In this document: one piece after another, positions 5,530 through 6,788 of the stretch
Layout of the letters: every line of letters begins with the position of its first letter
Numbering within the stretch: position 1 is the first letter of the stretch
DNA from: an archaeon
GTDB lineage: Archaea; Asgardarchaeota; Hermodarchaeia; Hermodarchaeales; Hermodarchaeaceae
Length of the DNA: 6,788 nucleotides
Assembly: GCA_016550405.1 (NCBI GenBank)
Contig: JABXGX010000007.1
Span: 1 to 6,788 of the forward strand
Direction: 5' to 3'
Notes under the pieces: model-generated
Database searches by the model: none
The model's input: only the letters and a program-made list of their open reading frames with translations
Told to the model about the DNA's origin: nothing
Program-made: the position numbers and the translations under genes

Positions 5530-6777
5530 TTAATGAACAAAATCTGTTAATCGGCGCTGATAGAGTTGCCGGGCTAGTAAGCTTCCTCCGTCAATCCAGG
5601 ATTTTAAGTCAATTCGAAATCCCGCCATCATATACTGAATCGCTTCCTCACGAGTATCGAATCGTAAATAAGGCTGTTGTAGTGCTTCTCGTACGATTTC
5701 ACGACACTTCCATACGCCCAATGGCATGAGGTGGCTAGGTCGGGATTCACGAAGGACGACAACTGATGCTTGGCGGCGCTCCTTGGCAAGGTGTTCGGTC
5801 GTCATGGCTCGGACAGCATAATAACAGCCCCCTATCGAAGCATACTTGGTTCGCCCCTTGTAGGGTTCCCAGTCGCTACAGATGCCCACATGGCGACCTG
5901 AGGGGTTCCAGGATGTTCCTGGGAACCAGGCTTCAACCAGTTCATAACTCCAGGCCTCAGGGCTCATGAGAATTTTAAAGTGGTCCCCTAAGAAGTTGTG
6001 CTCATAGATTCGGTACTCGTTGATGAAAGGGTGTTCTTTGACTTGAACACGATAATGGCGTCCGACGGTACTGTCAACAGCAGTGATACTCCATCTGGTA
6101 GGGACCATCCGTCGGTTTGGTCCGATACCGAATGAACCCATACTAAAAGCACGAGTAATCTTGGTGAGATTCACATCATTATTGTAAAGATCAACAATAG
6201 CTGGTGCGGCTTTAAGGTCCCGATCCTCATAGGCTCGTTCAAGCCGTTTATGCCCTTTCATGGTGCCTAAAACAAATTGTTCAAGCATCGCTGATGGACC
6301 CATGGGCTGAACTTCGGACTCAAGTCGTAGTGGATGACGGGGGCGTTTCTTGAATACGACTTCAGTTTCCACTGGACCTGAGGACAGAGTCATGTCCCGG
6401 GTGTCATCAATGATCCGTCCAGATTGTTCAGGTTCAAAGACGCTGACCCGGTGCATGCCACGAACCAAAGAGTAGCGGTATTCGAGGATTTGGTTGAGGT
6501 CCAAATACATCCAATCTTCGGGAGAATCGTAAATGGAGGTATCGCCGATAATGGGTGGGACCAAGGGGCCTGCGTACACTTTGGGCCATCCAAAGCGCCC
6601 CACGAAGACCCCTGGCGGTGATGATCCCTCAAGATCCGTCGTATCGAGTAGGGGTTTAACCTTCAAAAAAGAGTAAAGCCGGTGCAGGAGGGGGCAAGAA
6701 GACTTGCCACAGAGCATCTTTCCACCCTTGCAGACGAGACATCGGGTCTGGCTGGAGTCAGGTGACAGGGTCTGCAT
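5530..6777 (-). CDS. nre: Nre-family archaeal DNA repair protein
   Basis: This 415-residue protein is a full-length member of the Nre family (DUF650 plus DUF651), which is found across archaea and is implicated in DNA-damage tolerance through PCNA. The N-terminus has a four-cysteine zinc-like site, C13xxC16, C23 and C28 (CLVCKGGK, LCGKSSCP). It is followed by VFVGRFGWPKVYAGPLVPP (57-75) and the central DUF650 region. The C-terminal half carries the block RHVGICSDWEPYKGR and IGGCYYAVRA. The last residues, Q407RRLTDFVH415, match a PCNA-interacting (PIP) motif of the Qxx(L/I/M)xx(F)(F/Y) type, except that Val replaces the second aromatic residue. The start is ATG at 6777-6775, just inside the window, so the promoter is not visible. 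The precise enzymatic activity of Nre proteins is not established. The gene is upstream of the prenyltransferase gene on the same strand. Confidence 0.95.
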   Translation of the reverse strand: MQTLSPDSSQTRCLVCKGGKMLCGKSSCPLLHRLYSFLKVKPLLDTTDLEGSSPPGVFVGRFGWPKVYAGPLVPPIIGDTSIYDSPEDWMYLDLNQILEYRYSLVRGMHRVSVFEPEQSGRIIDDTRDMTLSSGPVETEVVFKKRPRHPLRLESEVQPMGPSAMLEQFVLGTMKGHKRLERAYEDRDLKAAPAIVDLYNNDVNLTKITRAFSMGSFGIGPNRRMVPTRWSITAVDSTVGRHYRVQVKEHPFINEYRIYEHNFLGDHFKILMSPEAWSYELVEAWFPGTSWNPSGRHVGICSDWEPYKGRTKYASIGGCYYAVRAMTTEHLAKERRQASVVVLRESRPSHLMPLGVWKCREIVREALQQPYLRFDTREEAIQYMMAGFRIDLKSWIDGGSLLARQLYQRRLTDFVH

Positions 6778-6788
6778 TGTGACATCTA

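Noticed and set aside
6390..6632. Short frames on both strands inside nre (minus 6390-6632, plus 6424-6621; also plus 5766-5969)
   Set aside because: nre is intact and strongly recognisable across this span, and these are shadow frames.
1..6788. Mobile elements, CRISPR arrays or defence islands
   Set aside because: I saw no transposase, integrase, regularly spaced direct repeats or known defence genes on either strand.

Overview
The window looks like chromosomal DNA from an archaeon. A full-length Nre-family DNA-repair protein (an archaeal family), Shine-Dalgarno sites of the GGTGA/AGGAGG type and TATA-like boxes just upstream of starts all point that way. A longin-like domain protein and the general mix of genes suggest an Asgard-type lineage such as Thorarchaeia. 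That placement is an inference from domain content; no marker gene for taxonomy is present. I see no tRNA, rRNA, CRISPR array, transposase or phage gene.

Layout. (1) Positions 1-909, plus strand: the 3' end of a group 3-type [NiFe]-hydrogenase large subunit, with the C-terminal DPCxxC motif and a cleavable tail, then a small cysteine-rich protein of unknown family. (2) 1061-2086, minus strand: a protein with an N-terminal longin-like domain and a C-terminal Ig-like beta domain, followed by a small two-helix membrane protein. (3) 2344-3180, plus strand: a widely conserved TPR-like protein of unknown function and a small winged-helix protein. (4) 3187-4017, minus strand: a radical SAM protein of the SplB-like group (COG1533). 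(5) 4152-4628, plus strand: a ferritin-like four-helix protein with an internal duplication. (6) 4642-6777, minus strand: nre, then a UbiA-family membrane prenyltransferase closest by motif to lycopene elongases.

The genes are tightly packed and change strand often, so there are three convergent pairs (909/1061, 3180/3187, 4628/4642) and two divergent promoter regions (2087-2343 and 4018-4151). Only three short same-strand units are plausible: hydrogenase plus zinc protein (probably separate transcripts), longin protein plus small membrane protein (57-bp gap), and nre plus prenyltransferase (45-bp gap). They do not form one obvious pathway. The hydrogenase gives and takes electrons at H2, the ferritin-like protein may handle oxygen or peroxide, the radical SAM protein uses an Fe-S cluster, and Nre works at DNA damage with PCNA.

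The points most worth a second look are the longin plus Ig-like architecture beside a membrane peptide, the abrupt codon-use change near the end of the hydrogenase gene, and the ferritin-like protein whose two halves match in spacing but whose first half lacks one metal-binding glutamate. No clearly new multi-gene system can be demonstrated from this window alone.
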